Made by a program: the position numbers and the translations under genes | Notes under the pieces: model-generated | Told to the model about the DNA's origin: nothing | Seen by the model: only the letters and a program-made list of their open reading frames with translations | The model's database searches: none | Shown here: one piece after another, positions 7,632 through 15,908 of the stretch | How the letters are laid out: every line of letters begins with the position of its first letter | Numbering within the stretch: position 1 is the stretch's first letter | DNA from: an uncultured Anaerolineae bacterium | Lineage (GTDB): Bacteria > Chloroflexota > Anaerolineae > Aggregatilineales > Phototrophicaceae | NCBI GenBank assembly: GCA_937995825.1 | Contig: CALKJO010000002.1 | Coordinates: 1 to 64,000 of the forward strand | Direction of reading: 5' to 3' | Length of the DNA stretch: 64,000 nucleotides

Positions 7632-9368
7632 ATGCGTCGTGGATTGTTTATCTTCCTTTTGCTGACGCTGGCGCTCGCGCTGGCAGTCGGCGCGGTGGGC
7701 GCGCAGGAACCGACTCGGTTTGCGGGCGGCTGGCCCTATCAGCTCCCTCCCGATGGTCACTTCAACAGCTACGCCTCCGGCGTCATCAACCTGGGCATCT
7801 ACTGGGACTTGATGGAGCCGCCGCTCGGCGTGTACATGTGGGCGCAGGGCGCATATGAAGGGATGCTGGCGGAGCGCTTCGGCTTTGAAGGCGATGAAGC
7901 CTATACCGTCACCCTCAAGAGCGGCGTCTCCTGGAGCGACGGCTCGCCCGTCACTGCGCGGGACATCGTCACCACGTTTTATACCGGCTATCTGATCGGC
8001 TGGGCGGTCTGGAACGACATTTCTTCGGTTGAAGCCGTCGATGATCGGACGGCGCGGTTCGTCTTCAAAGCGCCGTCGCAAGCCGCCGAGCGCCGCATCC
8101 TGACCGAGCAGATTCGCCCTGCCAGCGTTTACGGCGCCTTTGCCGAGCGCGCCAAGCCGCTGGTCGAGGCGGGCGCGCGGGCGGGCAGCGCCGATTTTGA
8201 CGCGCTCCTTTCCGAGCTGACCACCTTCCGACCTGAAGCTTTCGTCTCGGCGGGTCCGTATGTCCTACTGCCGGAGAACATCACCGATGCCAAGGTTGTG
8301 CTGGTCAAAAATGAAGGTGGCTTAAACGCTGACATCGTCGCGTTTGACGAAGTCCACCTGTGGAACGGCGAGACCGAAGTGGTCACGCCGCTGGTTCTCA
8401 ACGGCGAACTGTGGTACGGCACGTATGGCTTCCCGCCGGCGACCGAAGCGCAGTTCATCCAGGCGGGCATCGACATCATTCGTGGACCCAGCTATTCCGG
8501 TCCAGCGCTCTATTTCAATCATGCGATTGAGCCGCTCAATAACGTCAAGCTGCGTCAAGCGCTGGCGTATGCCATCAACCGCGAGCAGAACGGCTTTGTC
8601 AGCTTGGGCGAGTCGGGCATCGCCAACGAATGCATGTGCGGCATGAGCGACAACCTCGCCAGCGTGTGGCTGAGCGATGAGGTGATGGACAGCCTGAACT
8701 ACTATGACTATGACCGCGCCATGGCGGAATCGCTGATGATTGAGGCGGGCTTCAGCCGCAGCGCCGCTGGCAAATGGACGGACGCGGGCGGAAATGTCTT
8801 GGCGTTCGAGCTGATCTTCCCAGCGGAATTCCTCGACTGGGCGGCGGCGGCGGAAAACGTCACCGCGCAGTTGAACGATTTCGGGCTGGAGATCAGCGCG
8901 CGCGGCGTCCAGTTCCAGCAGCAGCAGCAGGATGTCTACGATAACAACTTCCAGCTCGCCATTCGCAACTGGGGCGTCGGCAGCCCGTTCCCCGGACAAG
9001 CTTACCTGCAAGCCTATGACCGCTACAACGGTCAGGGCGAGCTGGCGGGTGAGGGCGTCGGCGGCGGGATGCGCTTCCCGCAGTCGGTCGAATACAGCGG
9101 CGGCACGATCGAAAACCTGCGCCAGCTCGCCCTCGACTCCAGCTCCGGGCTGGACATCGACGCGCAGCGCGCGCGAGTCGCGATGCTGGCGCTGTCGTAT
9201 AACGAGCTGCTGCCCGCTATCCCGCTCTGGGAACGCTATGGCAACAACCCGCTCAACCGCGCCAAGCTCAACGCGCCGCCGAACGGCGATCCGGTCTATA
9301 TCAATGCGGGCGTGGATCACTTCATGCCCTACCTGATCATGACCGGCGGCATCACGCCAGCAGTGTAA
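7632..9368 (+). CDS. ABC transporter substrate-binding protein, family 5 (peptide/nickel type)
   Basis: A 578-residue extracytoplasmic solute-binding protein of the SBP_bac_5 family, the first gene of a peptide-type ABC transporter operon. ATG 7632 is preceded by AAAGGAG and starts a signal peptide (hydrophobic to about residue 23, cleavage near AVGAVGAQ). There is no lipobox Cys, so it is either released or held by the uncleaved helix. Family features include the segment YTVTLKSGVSWSDGSPVTARDIV, the hallmark of cluster C binding proteins, and a C-terminal half with LRQALAYAINRE. A strong hairpin follows the gene, separating it from the permeases. Confidence 0.9.
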   Translation: MRRGLFIFLLLTLALALAVGAVGAQEPTRFAGGWPYQLPPDGHFNSYASGVINLGIYWDLMEPPLGVYMWAQGAYEGMLAERFGFEGDEAYTVTLKSGVSWSDGSPVTARDIVTTFYTGYLIGWAVWNDISSVEAVDDRTARFVFKAPSQAAERRILTEQIRPASVYGAFAERAKPLVEAGARAGSADFDALLSELTTFRPEAFVSAGPYVLLPENITDAKVVLVKNEGGLNADIVAFDEVHLWNGETEVVTPLVLNGELWYGTYGFPPATEAQFIQAGIDIIRGPSYSGPALYFNHAIEPLNNVKLRQALAYAINREQNGFVSLGESGIANECMCGMSDNLASVWLSDEVMDSLNYYDYDRAMAESLMIEAGFSRSAAGKWTDAGGNVLAFELIFPAEFLDWAAAAENVTAQLNDFGLEISARGVQFQQQQQDVYDNNFQLAIRNWGVGSPFPGQAYLQAYDRYNGQGELAGEGVGGGMRFPQSVEYSGGTIENLRQLALDSSSGLDIDAQRARVAMLALSYNELLPAIPLWERYGNNPLNRAKLNAPPNGDPVYINAGVDHFMPYLIMTGGITPAV

Positions 9369-9384
9369 CTCCACGCACGCCAGG

Positions 9385-9429
9385 CGATGCGTGAAGCGGG
9401 CGTCTGCCTGATCCCCGCTTCACGCATCG
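9385..9429 (+). terminator. Intrinsic terminator or attenuator between binding protein and permease genes
   Basis: A perfect 16-base-pair stem (9385-9400 with 9414-9429, sequence CGATGCGTGAAGCGGG and its complement) with a 13-base loop is followed by TCTTTT. It sits 16 bases after the binding-protein stop and 18 before the permease ATG. Partial readthrough would give more binding protein than permease, a common arrangement in ABC operons. Confidence 0.75.
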
Positions 9430-9447
9430 TCTTTTCAAGGAAACGCT

Positions 9448-10542
9448 ATGGCGACCCTCAACCCACCGATCCGGTCTGCTTCATCTCGCCCCCCATCCCT
9501 CACAGCTAGCGCCCGACTGCGCCGCTTGGCGCGCAGCTACACCCTGCGCGTGTTCGCGCAGGCGGTCGTGACTGTCTGGGCGGTGATCACCTTCACCTTT
9601 TTTCTAATCCGGCTGATGCCTGGCAATCCGGTCGATGTCTATATCGACTTTTTGATGAATCAGCAAAATATCACTTATGAAGAGGCGCGCGCACGCGCGG
9701 CGTCGCAGTTCAAATTCGACCCGGACGCCAATATCTTCGTCCAGTACGGCGAATACATGGGGCGGCTCATCCAGCTTGACCTAGGCGAATCGATCACCTC
9801 GACGGGGACGCGCGTCATCGAGCAGATCGCCCGCTTTTTGCCCTGGACGGTCTTCAGCGTCGGGCTGGGGCTGTTCATCAGCTTTATATTGGGCGTCACC
9901 ATCGGCACGATCATGGCATACCTGCGCAACAGTTGGCTGGACAATCTCTTCTCGCTGCTGGCGTCGATTCTGGGCGCTGTCCCCAATTACATCTGGGGCT
10001 TGCTGATTCTGATCGTCTTCGGCGTTCAGCTTCAGTGGTTTCAGGTCGGCGCGCTGCGCGGCACGTACAACTCCAGCCTGACGCCCGGCTTCAACCTGAC
10101 CTTCCTGCTCAGCGTGCTGACCCATGCGGCGCTGCCGGTGCTGGTCTACGTCCTGGGATCGATCGGGCGCTGGATGCTCAATATGCGCAACAGCACCATC
10201 GGCACGCTCGGCGAGGATTACGTCAGCGTCGCGCGGGCGCGCGGGCTGCCGCCATCGCGGATTCTGCTGGCGTATGTCGGGCGCAATGCCGCGCTGCCGA
10301 TGTTCACCCTGCTGGCGATTGACATCGGCTTCATCATCGGCGGCAGCGTGATCATTGAGGAATTGTTCGTCTATAAGGGCATCGGCTCATTCCTGTTCTG
10401 GTCGATCTCGCAGCGCGATTACACCTCGATGCAGGGCGTGTTTCTCGTCATCACCATCTCAGTTGTATTCTCGAATGTGCTGGCAGACCTGCTCTACAGC
10501 CAGCTCGATCCGCGCGTCCGCGTCGGCGGCGGGGAGAAGTGA
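9448..10542 (+). CDS. ABC transporter permease, OppB/DppB type
   Basis: A 364-residue inner-membrane permease of the binding-protein-dependent family. After a polar N-terminus of about 30 residues comes the first helix (VVTVWAVITFTFFLIRLMPG, the typical OppB signature), a large external loop, and five more helices. The cytoplasmic coupling (EAA) loop is GEDYVSVARARGLPPSRILL. ATG 9448 follows AAGGAAA. Its stop overlaps the start of the second permease by one base (TGATG), so the two are translationally coupled and should form the heterodimeric channel. Confidence 0.92.
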   Translation: MATLNPPIRSASSRPPSLTASARLRRLARSYTLRVFAQAVVTVWAVITFTFFLIRLMPGNPVDVYIDFLMNQQNITYEEARARAASQFKFDPDANIFVQYGEYMGRLIQLDLGESITSTGTRVIEQIARFLPWTVFSVGLGLFISFILGVTIGTIMAYLRNSWLDNLFSLLASILGAVPNYIWGLLILIVFGVQLQWFQVGALRGTYNSSLTPGFNLTFLLSVLTHAALPVLVYVLGSIGRWMLNMRNSTIGTLGEDYVSVARARGLPPSRILLAYVGRNAALPMFTLLAIDIGFIIGGSVIIEELFVYKGIGSFLFWSISQRDYTSMQGVFLVITISVVFSNVLADLLYSQLDPRVRVGGGEK

Positions 10543-11789
10543 TGGTCTCCCAAGCGGCTCCCACCCACGAACGGATCATCCAAACCGCCCCACCGCGTTT
10601 GATGGAAGGGCTGCTCCGCCCGCTGCGGGTCTTCTGGCGCGCGCTGCGCCAGAATCCGGTCGGGCTGGTCGGATTCAGCGGGCTGCTGTGCTACGCCTTG
10701 CTGATCACAGTTGGACCGCTGCTTGTGCCATTCGACAACATCGTCCGCCTTGACCAGATCGCTGCCCCGCCCGGATCGCGCCAAGTGCTGCTGACTCGGG
10801 CGGAAGATGCGGCGCGCTACACGACGCTGGAGTCGCTGGCGGGTCGCACCGTCGGCTACGTCCGCGAGACCGGCGGCGAGGCGTTCCTACGCGACTATCT
10901 GCGCGCCAACCCAGACGCCTTCCAAACCGAAGACACTCGCTGGCGCAGCGGGCGCGGCGTCCCGGACGCGATGCAGGCGCTTGCTGACGGCGAGATCGAT
11001 GCGCTGGTGGTCTTTTCCGAGTCGGTCAAGCGCTTCATCCCCCATGATCCAGCCACCCCATTCACCAACCTCGTCGTCAGCAATCCCGCGCTCGGCGCGC
11101 CCCACCTGCTCGGCACAGACACGCAGGGGCGCGACATCTTCAGCCACATCGTCAATGGCGGCTCGGCGCTGATCTACACCGCGCTGCTGGCGGGTTTCTT
11201 CTCCAGCCTGATCGCGGTCACGCTCGGATCGCTGGCAGCGCTGATCGGCGGCGTGGTGGACAATGTGCTGACTTCTATCGCCAATTTCGTGCTGACCATT
11301 CCCGGCTTTCCGCTGCTGGTGGTGCTGGCATCGCTGATCACACTCAACAATATGGTGCTGCTGGCGGCGCTGATCGGCGCGCTCTCGTGGCCCGTGCTGA
11401 TGCGCGCCGTGCGTTCGCAGGTCTTGAGCCTGCGCGAGCGCGATTACGTCGAGGCGGCGGTTGCGCTCAATCTCGGACTGCCGCACATCATCCTGCGCGA
11501 AATCCTGCCCAACATGATGAGCTTCGTGGCGATCAATTTCATCTTCGCCGTCACCAGCGCCATGTATCAGCAGGTCGGGTTGATCTTTCTGGGCATGGCT
11601 CCAATCAATGACTACACTTGGGGCGTGATGCTCTATTTCGGGCGAACGCGCGGCACGCTCTTCAGCGCGGATAGCGCGCTGATGGTCTTAGCGCCTGTGC
11701 TGGCGATTGCGTTCTTTCAGGTGAGCATGGTTTTGTTTGCGCGGGCGGTTGAGGAGATGTTCGATCCGCGCCTGAGGACGGCAAAATGA
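10542..11789 (+). CDS. ABC transporter permease, OppC/DppC type, with a binding-protein-like insert
   Basis: A 415-residue permease; the family is usually near 300. The first helix is at about 40-62, the hallmark PHLLGTDTQGRDIFSHI begins near 187, and the EAA loop is RDYVEAAVALNLGLPHIILRE. Between them, residues about 78-182 form an extra external segment inserted just after AAPPGS. It contains TTLESLAGRTVGYVRETGG and DAMQALADGEIDALVVF, which read like the hinge and second-lobe motifs of type 2 periplasmic binding proteins (SBP_bac_3). ATG 10542 is preferred over the GTG at 10539. The final helices and the C-terminus FDPRLR are normal for the family, so the core is intact. Confidence 0.9.
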   Translation: MVSQAAPTHERIIQTAPPRLMEGLLRPLRVFWRALRQNPVGLVGFSGLLCYALLITVGPLLVPFDNIVRLDQIAAPPGSRQVLLTRAEDAARYTTLESLAGRTVGYVRETGGEAFLRDYLRANPDAFQTEDTRWRSGRGVPDAMQALADGEIDALVVFSESVKRFIPHDPATPFTNLVVSNPALGAPHLLGTDTQGRDIFSHIVNGGSALIYTALLAGFFSSLIAVTLGSLAALIGGVVDNVLTSIANFVLTIPGFPLLVVLASLITLNNMVLLAALIGALSWPVLMRAVRSQVLSLRERDYVEAAVALNLGLPHIILREILPNMMSFVAINFIFAVTSAMYQQVGLIFLGMAPINDYTWGVMLYFGRTRGTLFSADSALMVLAPVLAIAFFQVSMVLFARAVEEMFDPRLRTAK

Positions 11790-12823
11790 GCGAATCCGTG
11801 CTGCGCATCGATGACCTCTCCATCGTCTATCGCACGGCGCGCGGTCTGGTGCGTGCCACCAGCCACGTCAGTTTTTCGCTGGCGAAAGGCGAAACCATCG
11901 CCCTGATCGGCGAGAGCGGCAGCGGCAAGACCACCCTCAGCCTGGCGCTCATTCGGATGCTGCCCGCCGCCGCGCAGATCACCAGCGGCGCAATCCACTA
12001 CACCCGCAATGGGCAAACCCGAAATGTGCTGTCGCTGTCGCCTGGCGACATGCGCGCTTTCCGCTGGAAGGAGTGCGCGATGGTCTTTCAGGGCGCGCAG
12101 AACGCTTTCAATCCCGTCCTGCGCATCCGCCAGCAGTTCGCCGACACCGCCGCCGCGCACGGCATCAAAGACCCGGAGGTCGTCAAGGCGCGGACTTTGG
12201 AGCTTTTAAGACTTGTGCGGCTCGACCCGCAGCGCGTCTACGATGCCTATCCGCACGAAATGTCCGGCGGGATGAAGCAGCGGGCGCTGCTGGCGCTCGG
12301 CGTGCTGCTCGATCCGCAGGTGGTCATCCTGGATGAGCCGACGACCGCGCTCGACATTCTGACTCAGCGCGCCATCATCGACGTGCTGAACGAGATGCAG
12401 AAGCGGCTGAATTTCAGCATCATCTTCATCAGCCATGACCTGGCGCTGGCGGCGGAGATGGCGGATCGGGTTGCCACGATGTATGCCGGTGAGATCGTCG
12501 AGCTTGCCCCCGTCGCAGAGATGTTCTACCGCCCGCATCACCCCTACACGCTCGGCTTGCTGCGCTCTGTGCCGAAGCTCGATCAGCGCCGCGATGATCT
12601 GGTCAGCATCCCTGGCGATCCCCCCAACCTGATCGATCCCCCGTCGGGCTGCAAATTCCATCCGCGCTGCCAGTTCGCAACCGACCACTGCCATCAGGAA
12701 GCGCCGCCGCTGGTGGAATACACGCCGGGGCATTTCGCGGCGTGCTGGCACACGGATAAAGTCGCCGCCGCGCGCAGCGGGTTTATCGATTTGAAGGAGG
12801 TGAAAAAAGATGATCGCAGTTGA
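11786..12823 (+). CDS. ABC transporter ATP-binding protein, OppD/DppD type
   Basis: A 345-residue ATPase that powers the peptide transporter. Walker A is GESGSGKT (42-49), the signature is MSGGMKQR (from residue 159), and Walker B is VVILDEPT with Asp183 and Glu184. The C-terminal oligopeptide_HPY region holds the Cys-rich pattern CKFHPRC-CH-AACW seen in OppD/DppF proteins, where it may bind an iron-sulfur cluster. Start and preceding stop overlap as ATGA. The coding region contains the strong ribosome site for the next gene, whose start lies inside it. Confidence 0.95.
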   Translation: MSESVLRIDDLSIVYRTARGLVRATSHVSFSLAKGETIALIGESGSGKTTLSLALIRMLPAAAQITSGAIHYTRNGQTRNVLSLSPGDMRAFRWKECAMVFQGAQNAFNPVLRIRQQFADTAAAHGIKDPEVVKARTLELLRLVRLDPQRVYDAYPHEMSGGMKQRALLALGVLLDPQVVILDEPTTALDILTQRAIIDVLNEMQKRLNFSIIFISHDLALAAEMADRVATMYAGEIVELAPVAEMFYRPHHPYTLGLLRSVPKLDQRRDDLVSIPGDPPNLIDPPSGCKFHPRCQFATDHCHQEAPPLVEYTPGHFAACWHTDKVAAARSGFIDLKEVKKDDRS

Positions 12824-13655
12824 GACGCTGCCACAGGATCGGTTCGTTCAGGTCGGCGGGTTCAAAGCGCGCTACTGGCAGGTCGGTCAGGGCGCGCCCA
12901 TCCTGCTGCTGCACGGCATCGCGCACAGCGTCCGCGCCTGGGAACAGAACCTCGAAGGCTTGTCAGCGCGGCACACCGTCTACGCCCTCGACCTCATCGG
13001 TCATGGGCTGACCGACAAGCCGACCCGCTCATATCACATCAGCGATCTGGCGAAGTTCGTCCATGATTTCATGGCGGCGGTCGATCTGTCCAAAGCCCAC
13101 CTCGTCGGGCATTCGATGGGCGGCGCGATTGCCATGCACTTCGCCATCCTCTATCCCGCGCAGGTGGACAAGCTCGTGCTGGTCGCGCCCGCCGGCATCG
13201 GCAATGTAGTCGGACTCGGTTTCCGGCTGGCATCGCTGCCGCTGCTGGGCGAATACCTCACCCGCCCAGATTGGAAGCGCCTCAAGCTGGTCAGCCAAAG
13301 CCTGGTCTTCGACAAAACGATCATCCAAGATGAATTCGTCAATTGGCAGTATGCGTACAATGCGCTGCCCGGCGCGCAGGCGGCGCAGCTCGCCATCATC
13401 CGCACGCATTTGAACCTGTTCGGCTTCAAAAAATGGGTGACGGACATGGTCAACGCCGAGCTGGATCGCTTCAAAACCCCAACGCTGGCGATCTGGGGCG
13501 AAAATGACAATGTCATCCCGCTCGACTCGGTCAGGAGCCGGATCAGCGCGATGAAAAATGTCACGCTGCACACGCTCAAGCACTGCGGGCATCAGGTGCA
13601 GTTGGAATATCCCGAAGAATTCAATCGACTCGTGCTGAACTTTGTGAACAGCTGA
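12810..13655 (+). CDS. Alpha/beta hydrolase inside the peptide transporter operon
   Basis: A 281-residue alpha/beta-hydrolase fold enzyme. The oxyanion segment is LLLHGIAHS, the nucleophile elbow GHSMGG has Ser102, the acid is Asp233 in WGENDNVIPL, and the base is His261 in HCGHQVQLEYP. The layout is that of the MhpC/haloalkane dehalogenase/proline iminopeptidase group; the exact substrate is unknown. No signal peptide is visible. ATG 12810 lies 14 bases before the end of the upstream ATPase and has an unusually strong ribosome site (AAGGAGGTG, 7 bases upstream). Its place between two transporter ATPases suggests it acts on the imported compound (inference). Confidence 0.9.
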   Translation: MIAVETLPQDRFVQVGGFKARYWQVGQGAPILLLHGIAHSVRAWEQNLEGLSARHTVYALDLIGHGLTDKPTRSYHISDLAKFVHDFMAAVDLSKAHLVGHSMGGAIAMHFAILYPAQVDKLVLVAPAGIGNVVGLGFRLASLPLLGEYLTRPDWKRLKLVSQSLVFDKTIIQDEFVNWQYAYNALPGAQAAQLAIIRTHLNLFGFKKWVTDMVNAELDRFKTPTLAIWGENDNVIPLDSVRSRISAMKNVTLHTLKHCGHQVQLEYPEEFNRLVLNFVNS

Positions 13656-13665
13656 CGGAGGCGAC

Positions 13666-14673
13666 ATGGAGGGGGCGATTCTGGGGCTGGAAGGCGTTTA
13701 TCGCACCTTCAAAAAAGGGCGAACGCTGATTCCGGTCTTGCAGGACATCGATCTGAATGTCATGCCGCAGGAATGCATCTGCCTGGTCGGAGAAAGCGGC
13801 TGCGGCAAGACCACCACCGGCAAGATTCTCTCCGGGCTGCTCAAGCCATCGCGCGGGCGCGTGTTCTTTGAGGGCAAAGATACCACCTCGCTACGCGGCG
13901 CAGCATACAACGCCTACCGCCGCGCCGTCCAGATCATCCATCAGGACCCGTATGCCTCGCTCAATCCCGCCCACACCATCTACAGCACCCTCAGCTTTCC
14001 GCTCTTTCGGCATAAACTGGTTAAACATTACAACGAAGCCCGCGAGCGCGTCGCTGCGCTTTTGGAAATGGTCGATCTGACCCCCGTCGCAGACGTCATC
14101 GATAAATACCCGCACCAGCTCAGCGGCGGTCAGCGCCAGCGCGTCGGCATCGCCCGCGCCCTGACGACCAATCCCCGCGTCATCGTCGCCGATGAAGCCG
14201 TCAGCATGGTCGATGTCTCGATCCGCATCGGCTTGCTCAACATGATGGGCCGTTTGCAGGCGGAGCTGGGCGCGGCGCTGGTCTTCATCACCCATGACCT
14301 GGCGCTGGCGAAGTATTTCGCCTGGGAAGGGCGCATCGCCGTGATGTATCTGGGGCGCATCGTCGAGATCGGGCGGACGCAGGAGGTGATCGCCAACCCG
14401 CAGCATCCGTATACCCGCGTCCTGCTGTCTGCCATCCCGGAAGCCGATCCCGAACGGACGCGCCACAAGCAGCATATCCAGCTTCGCAGCGAGGATATCC
14501 CCCGCCTGACCGAACTGCCGCCCGGATGCGCCTTTCACCCGCGCTGCCCCTGGTTCGTGCCAGGTATGTGTGACAGCGAAGTCCCGACGCTGGAGCGCGG
14601 CGCAGACATGGACACCCGCGTCGCCTGCCACCCGCTCACGCGCGGTGAACCGCTGACGCTCTATCCAGCATGA
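13666..14673 (+). CDS. ABC transporter ATP-binding protein, OppF/DppF type
   Basis: A 335-residue ATPase, partner of the OppD-type subunit. Walker A GESGCGKT is at 42-49, the signature is LSGGQRQRVGIAR, and the Walker B region VIVADEAVSMVD reads Ala-Val-Ser where most paralogues have Pro-Thr-Ser before Ala-Leu-Asp, a mild deviation. The C-terminus has the Cys pattern CAFHPRCPWF and MCDSEVP typical of the family. ATG 13666 follows GGAGG by four bases. Its stop overlaps the start of a 59-residue membrane protein (ATGA). Confidence 0.94.
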   Translation: MEGAILGLEGVYRTFKKGRTLIPVLQDIDLNVMPQECICLVGESGCGKTTTGKILSGLLKPSRGRVFFEGKDTTSLRGAAYNAYRRAVQIIHQDPYASLNPAHTIYSTLSFPLFRHKLVKHYNEARERVAALLEMVDLTPVADVIDKYPHQLSGGQRQRVGIARALTTNPRVIVADEAVSMVDVSIRIGLLNMMGRLQAELGAALVFITHDLALAKYFAWEGRIAVMYLGRIVEIGRTQEVIANPQHPYTRVLLSAIPEADPERTRHKQHIQLRSEDIPRLTELPPGCAFHPRCPWFVPGMCDSEVPTLERGADMDTRVACHPLTRGEPLTLYPA

Positions 14674-14849
14674 CCGCGGAGACGCGGCGCGCCTTTCTGC
14701 GCGCCGGCATTTTCGTGCTGGGCGCAGGGCTGTTCACAACGCTGCTCAACCGCCCCGACTCGCCGGAATTTGTCATCTCAGTCTGCTCGACGCTGATCGG
14801 CGCGGCGCTGATCGGCGGTGTGATCATGCTGCTGCGCCTCACCCGTTAG
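14670..14849 (+). CDS. 59-residue membrane protein at the end of the transporter operon
   Basis: A short open frame starting with ATGA overlap at the preceding ATPase stop and ending with TAG at 14847-14849. It encodes a basic N-terminus (MTAETRRAFLRAG) and two hydrophobic helices (about 12-25 and 35-54) with a polar turn RPDSPE between them. No family is recognised. The overlap start, GC-rich codon use and helix pattern make it a credible gene. It could assist the transporter or be an unrelated passenger. Confidence 0.6.
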   Translation: MTAETRRAFLRAGIFVLGAGLFTTLLNRPDSPEFVISVCSTLIGAALIGGVIMLLRLTR

Positions 14850-14882
14850 ACGGTGCGGCGTCCGGCTCTTTCTCATCACCCA

Positions 14883-15887
14883 TCACGCATGACTTTCAAC
14901 GTCTCTGCCCCCCTGCACTTTCGCGTCCACCAGCCGCGCATCGGGATGCAGGGCGATCAGCTTCTCCCCAAGCCGCCGCACCGCTGCATGGACACCGGCG
15001 GTCATGCGCGGATGCCCCAGCGTGTTCACTTTCAAGCTGTATTCCCCGCCGCGCCTCGGCAGCAGCGTCAGCGCGATATGCTGATCAATCGTCGGCTCGC
15101 TGACGTGCGCCTCAAACAGCAGGCTGCTGCGCCCGCGATAGACGGCAGTCAGGCGGATGTGCGCGCCATTACGCTCAAACACCTCCGGCGTGAAGTTCTC
15201 GCGCAGCGCGTCCAAATCCAGCGGGGATGCAAAGATCAGATGTGCCATCGGCAGTTCCTCGATCACAGGGATGTCCGGCGCGGGATGATGCGTCCGCTGG
15301 TACGCAAAATACAGCGGCGTCCGCCCTTCGCGGCGCGCCTTCTCTTCATACTTGGTCACAATCCGCCCCGGGGGCGGCTCGGTCGTCCACGATTCCGACT
15401 GCCGACTCTCAAACGTCCGCACTGACTCCAGCAGCGCCGCGCTCATCTCGGCATAGTCCAGAATATCGGTGGCAAGGTACAGATGCGCGCCCGGCTGCAT
15501 CCGGCTGGCGAGCACGTCGAGCGTGTCCGCCTGCATCAGCCGGCGGTGATGATGCCCGCGCTTGAACCAGGGATCGGGGAAGTTGATGTACACGTCGCGA
15601 ATCGTGTTCGGACGAAACAGATGATGCAGCGCCGTCTCCGCTCTAGCATGGACAAGGCGCACATTGGTCAGTCCGAGCCGCTCCACCGCGCTCTCGGCGG
15701 CTTCCAGACAGCGGTTGGCGACTTCTAACCCGATCACGTTGCAGTCGGGATGGGCGCGCGCCAGATGGATCAGAAACGCGCCGCGCCCAAAGCCGATCTC
15801 TAAAAGTAACGGCGCGGCGCGCCCGAACACGCTATCCCAATCGGTCGCCCAAGGCAGCGTTTGCGCGGACAGACGCGGCAGGATCAT
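14883..15887 (-). CDS. trmB: tRNA (guanine-N7-)-methyltransferase with extra C-terminal domain
   Basis: Residues 1-200 form TrmB, which makes m7G46 in the tRNA variable loop with SAM. The SAM site is LLLEIGFGRGAFL (28-39), the catalytic signature is NFPDPWFKRGHHHRRL (102-117), and the late motif VTKYEEKARREG is at 177-188. TrmB is normally 200-240 residues; this protein is 334, and residues about 205-334 form an added region (with FTPEVFERNGAHIRLTAVYRG and SLKVNTLGHPRMTAGVH) that I do not recognise. It starts 21 bases after rny ends, in the leftward recX-rny-trmB cluster. Confidence 0.9.
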   Translation of the reverse strand: MILPRLSAQTLPWATDWDSVFGRAAPLLLEIGFGRGAFLIHLARAHPDCNVIGLEVANRCLEAAESAVERLGLTNVRLVHARAETALHHLFRPNTIRDVYINFPDPWFKRGHHHRRLMQADTLDVLASRMQPGAHLYLATDILDYAEMSAALLESVRTFESRQSESWTTEPPPGRIVTKYEEKARREGRTPLYFAYQRTHHPAPDIPVIEELPMAHLIFASPLDLDALRENFTPEVFERNGAHIRLTAVYRGRSSLLFEAHVSEPTIDQHIALTLLPRRGGEYSLKVNTLGHPRMTAGVHAAVRRLGEKLIALHPDARLVDAKVQGGRDVESHA

Positions 15888-15908
15888 CCAGACCGAGCGC
15901 CCTCGCCC

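Noticed and set aside
13666-14673. A dead ATPase suspected from the Walker B variant DEAVSMVD
   Set aside because: The key Asp and Glu are present and Walker A and signature motifs are intact, so activity is expected.
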